64,000 bases of DNA from an uncultured Microbacterium sp. (lineage in GTDB: Bacteria; Actinomycetota; Actinomycetes; Actinomycetales; Microbacteriaceae). The stretch covers positions 372,001 through 436,000 of the forward strand of contig CAJYHN010000010.1 of NCBI GenBank assembly GCA_913774665.1, read 5' to 3'. The notes below the pieces were generated by a model. The model had not been told where the DNA came from, ran no database searches, and saw only the letters and a program-made list of their open reading frames with translations. Positions 61,735 through 64,000 of the stretch are shown one piece after another. Every line of letters starts with the position of its first letter. Positions within the stretch are counted from its first letter, which is position 1. The position numbers were made by a program, and so were the translations under genes.

Positions 61735-63189
61735 TCAGCCGACGGTCGCCGACTCCAGCGCACGCTCTGCGATCACCCGCGCGTACGCGAGACCCGAGTC
61801 CTTGATCGTCCGCTCCTGCGTGGCGTAGTCGACGTAGACGATGCCGAAGCGCTTCTCGTAGCCCCAGGCCCACTCGTAGTTGTCCATCAGCGACCAGTAG
61901 AAGTAGCCGCGCACATCGACGCCCTTGTCCACGGCATCCAGAACCGCTCCGAGGTGCGCTTCGACGAACTCCACGCGCTCGACGTCGTGCACGCGAGCCT
62001 CGCCGCCGTCGGTGACGAGCTCGTCGTCGTACGACGCGCCGTTCTCGGTGACGTAGAGCGCCACGCCCGCGTCGGCGGAGTACTCCTCGCTCACCCGCTC
62101 GAGCAGGCGGGTGAGCCCCTCGGGCTGCACCTCCCAGTGCATGTTCGTGCGGGCGAGACCGCGGTCGTGCCAGTAGAGGTTCTCGTGGGCCGGGAAGGGC
62201 TTGCCGACCGCGCGCGGGGTCGGCGCGTCGCCCGCGGGCGGGTCCACCTCGGGAGCCGTGCCCCCGACGAACTCGCCGTGGTAGTAGTTCACGCCGAGCG
62301 AGTCGATGGGAGTCGAGATGACGTCGAGATCTCCGGGCTGCACGGCCTCCTGCCAGCGCGCCACCGCCTCGGCATCCGTCTTGCGGAAATCCTTGATGAT
62401 GTCGGCCGGGTACTCCCCGCGGAACACCGGGTCGAGGAACCACCGGTTGAACTGCCCGTCGACGCGGCGCGCAGCGTCGAGGTCGGCGGGGTTGGTCGGG
62501 TCGACGGCATCCGCCACGGTGAGATTCAGCGTGAGTCCGAGGTTGAGCGACGAGTCACGGGAGCGCAGTTCGCGCACAGTCTGCCCGTGACCCAGCAGCA
62601 GATGGTGGGCGGCGAGCATGCCCTCGGCCTGGGAGTAGTGACCCGGAGCGTGGATGCCCGCGGTGTAGCTGAGGAACGACGAGCACCACGGCTCGTTCAG
62701 GGTGGTCCACACGTCGACGCGGTCGCCGAGGGCGTCGTGCATGTCGAGCGCGTACTCCGTGAAGCGGTCGCTCGTCTCCCGGACGGTCCACCCGCCCTTG
62801 TCCTGCAGCGCCTGCGGAAGGTCCCAGTGATAGAGGGTGAGCCAGGGCAGGATGCCGGCATCCAGCAGCTCGTCGACGAGGCGCTTGTAGAAGTCCACGC
62901 CCTTCGCGTTCAGCTCTCCTCCGTCGGGGCGCACGCGCGACCACGAGGTCGAGAAGCGGTACGTCTGCAGGCCGAGCTTCTTCATCAGCTGCACGTCACC
63001 GGCGTACCGGTGGTAGTGATCGCACGCGACATCGCCGTTGTCGGCGTTGATCACGGCATCGGGCACACGGCTGAACGCGTCCCAGATGGAGGCCGTGCGG
63101 CCGTCTTCGAAGGCCGCACCCTCGATCTGGTAGGCCGCGGTGGCGGCGCCGAAGAGGAAGCCTCCGGGGAACGAACGGGAGTGGGACAT
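61735..63189 (-). CDS. GH1 beta-glucosidase
   Basis: A 484-residue cytoplasmic glycoside hydrolase of family 1, which hydrolyses beta-glucosides such as cellobiose. Acid/base glutamate in TLNEPW, nucleophile glutamate in YVTENGASYDD, and FLFGAATAAYQIEGA at the start. GGAAGGA precedes the ATG. The ABC permease upstream on the same strand (29-base gap) makes it part of a beta-oligosaccharide uptake operon. Confidence 0.96.
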   Translation of the reverse strand: MSHSRSFPGGFLFGAATAAYQIEGAAFEDGRTASIWDAFSRVPDAVINADNGDVACDHYHRYAGDVQLMKKLGLQTYRFSTSWSRVRPDGGELNAKGVDFYKRLVDELLDAGILPWLTLYHWDLPQALQDKGGWTVRETSDRFTEYALDMHDALGDRVDVWTTLNEPWCSSFLSYTAGIHAPGHYSQAEGMLAAHHLLLGHGQTVRELRSRDSSLNLGLTLNLTVADAVDPTNPADLDAARRVDGQFNRWFLDPVFRGEYPADIIKDFRKTDAEAVARWQEAVQPGDLDVISTPIDSLGVNYYHGEFVGGTAPEVDPPAGDAPTPRAVGKPFPAHENLYWHDRGLARTNMHWEVQPEGLTRLLERVSEEYSADAGVALYVTENGASYDDELVTDGGEARVHDVERVEFVEAHLGAVLDAVDKGVDVRGYFYWSLMDNYEWAWGYEKRFGIVYVDYATQERTIKDSGLAYARVIAERALESATVG

Positions 63190-63218
63190 GGATCGGGTTC
63201 CTTCCGTGGGCGCGAGGG

Positions 63219-64000
63219 TCATCCCTTGACCGCCCCTTGCATGATGCCACTGACCAGCTGTTTGCCCGCGAAGACGAACAGCACCAGCAGCGGGACCGTC
63301 GACAGCAGCACGCCCGCGAGGACCTTCGAGTAGTCGACGAAGTAGTTGGACTGCAGGAGCGACAGGGCCACCGGCAGCGTCGGGTTCTGGCGATCGAGCA
63401 CGATGAACGGCCAGAAGAAGTTGTTCCACGCGCTCACGAACGTGAACAGTCCGAGCATCGCGGCGGCCGGGCGCGCGGCGGGCACGCCCACCGTGAGGAA
63501 CGTGCGGAACGAGGTCGCGCCATCGACGCGTGCGGCCTCGATGAGCTCGTCGGGGACGGCCTGGCGCAGGTACTGCGTCATCCAGAACACCCCGAATGCG
63601 CTCGTGAGCGCCGGAACGATGATGGCCCCGAGCTGACCTGTCCACCCGAGCTCGCTGAAGAGGATGTACAGCGGCACCACGCCGAGCTGCATGGGCACTG
63701 CCATCGTGCCGACCACGAAGAGCAGCAGCCAGGGGCCGCCGCGGAACCGCAGCTTCGCGAACGCCCACCCCGCCAGCGTCGAGAAGAAGACGACGGATGC
63801 CGCGATGATCCCGGAACTGATCACCGAGTTCATCAGCGCGGGCCAGAAGTTGACCGCCGGGTCGCCCATGACGGCCGCGGCGTTGGCGAGGAAGTTCCCA
63901 CCCGGGATCCACGACATGTTCGGGTCGCGGACGGTGGAGGCGTCGCCCGACCCGATCAGCAGCGACCAGTAGAACGGGAACACGCTGGCCAGCAGCACGG
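63219..64000 (-). CDS. Carbohydrate ABC transporter permease (partial)
   Basis: The MalG-type permease continues past the right edge; at least 260 residues are here, probably lacking only a short N-terminus. The EAA loop reads LIEAARVDGATSF. It should form an importer with genes outside the window and feed the GH1 enzyme. Confidence 0.92.
   Translation of the reverse strand, partial: VLLASVFPFYWSLLIGSGDASTVRDPNMSWIPGGNFLANAAAVMGDPAVNFWPALMNSVISSGIIAASVVFFSTLAGWAFAKLRFRGGPWLLLFVVGTMAVPMQLGVVPLYILFSELGWTGQLGAIIVPALTSAFGVFWMTQYLRQAVPDELIEAARVDGATSFRTFLTVGVPAARPAAAMLGLFTFVSAWNNFFWPFIVLDRQNPTLPVALSLLQSNYFVDYSKVLAGVLLSTVPLLVLFVFAGKQLVSGIMQGAVKG

Overview
This is a very GC-rich, densely packed window in which almost every gene starts with ATG or GTG behind a purine-rich ribosome site. 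Its gene content (DUF3073 protein, actinobacterial pur genes scattered singly, 13E12/DUF222 HNH protein, ABC sugar importers without their own ATPase) and recurrent GGATGCC/GGCATCC words point to an actinobacterium of the Microbacteriaceae, probably Microbacterium. The genus is an inference. It reads as chromosome: I see no tRNA, rRNA, CRISPR array, phage or insertion sequence.

Left part (1-10 kb). A UgpB-like binding protein with two permeases, an inositol-monophosphatase-family enzyme and a 2H phosphoesterase lie beside a LacI gene. Perfect palindromes built on AGGGAACGTTCCCT sit just upstream of the permease operon and of the 2H gene. Together this looks like a LacI-controlled uptake and dephosphorylation route for a phosphorylated, possibly cyclic-phosphate, polyol. 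Then come topoisomerase IB, a small SAP/Rho-N-like protein, a DUF4097/PadR pair with its own palindromic promoter, a universal stress protein and DUF3073.

Purine genes (10-17 kb and 48-51 kb). purM-purF and an overlapping CynX-type transporter form one operon. purD and purC stand alone, and a uracil/xanthine permease follows purC. An array of short inverted motifs precedes purD.

Sugar systems. 17.7-24.8 kb holds a ribose-type ABC importer with a FucU-like mutarotase and a TIM-barrel isomerase, divergent from a PfkB kinase and a DeoR regulator. 40.0-46.6 kb holds a fructose-type (Frc-like) importer with two paralogous allulose/tagatose-3-epimerase-family enzymes, a P-loop sugar kinase and a divergent ROK regulator. 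A GH1 beta-glucosidase with a cut-off permease closes the right edge. A LacI gene lies about 2.3 kb to its left, beyond the HNH gene.

Middle (25-40 kb). A MarR/SDR pair; an alpha/beta hydrolase remnant that lost its nucleophile elbow, coupled to a methyltransferase; and an operon of membrane protein, TetR, macrolide-type glycosyltransferase and SDR behind a TATACACGTGTATA operator. The most unusual region is 31.65-36.4 kb: a protein with a LAxTG sorting-like motif near its N-terminus, a TasA/camelysin-like protein, an RCC1-repeat protein with seven exact 156-bp units, a signal-less RCC1 remnant, a 46-residue membrane protein, a SipW-type signal peptidase and a TetR, the last four linked by GTGA/ATGA overlaps. 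It looks like a dedicated export system for surface or filament proteins. A DHA2 drug exporter with its PadR follows, and an 82-base duplicate of that exporter lies next to the TetR.

Right part (46-64 kb). BCCT transporter, purC, NCS2 permease, NhaA, an MprF-like protein with a CPA1 antiporter, a NarL-type two-component system, LacI, a DUF222/HNH protein and GH1. Noncoding features here include a 21-bp perfect hairpin, a run of 14 G, a 33-bp tandem array and a seven-unit 17-bp array with one GATC per unit.
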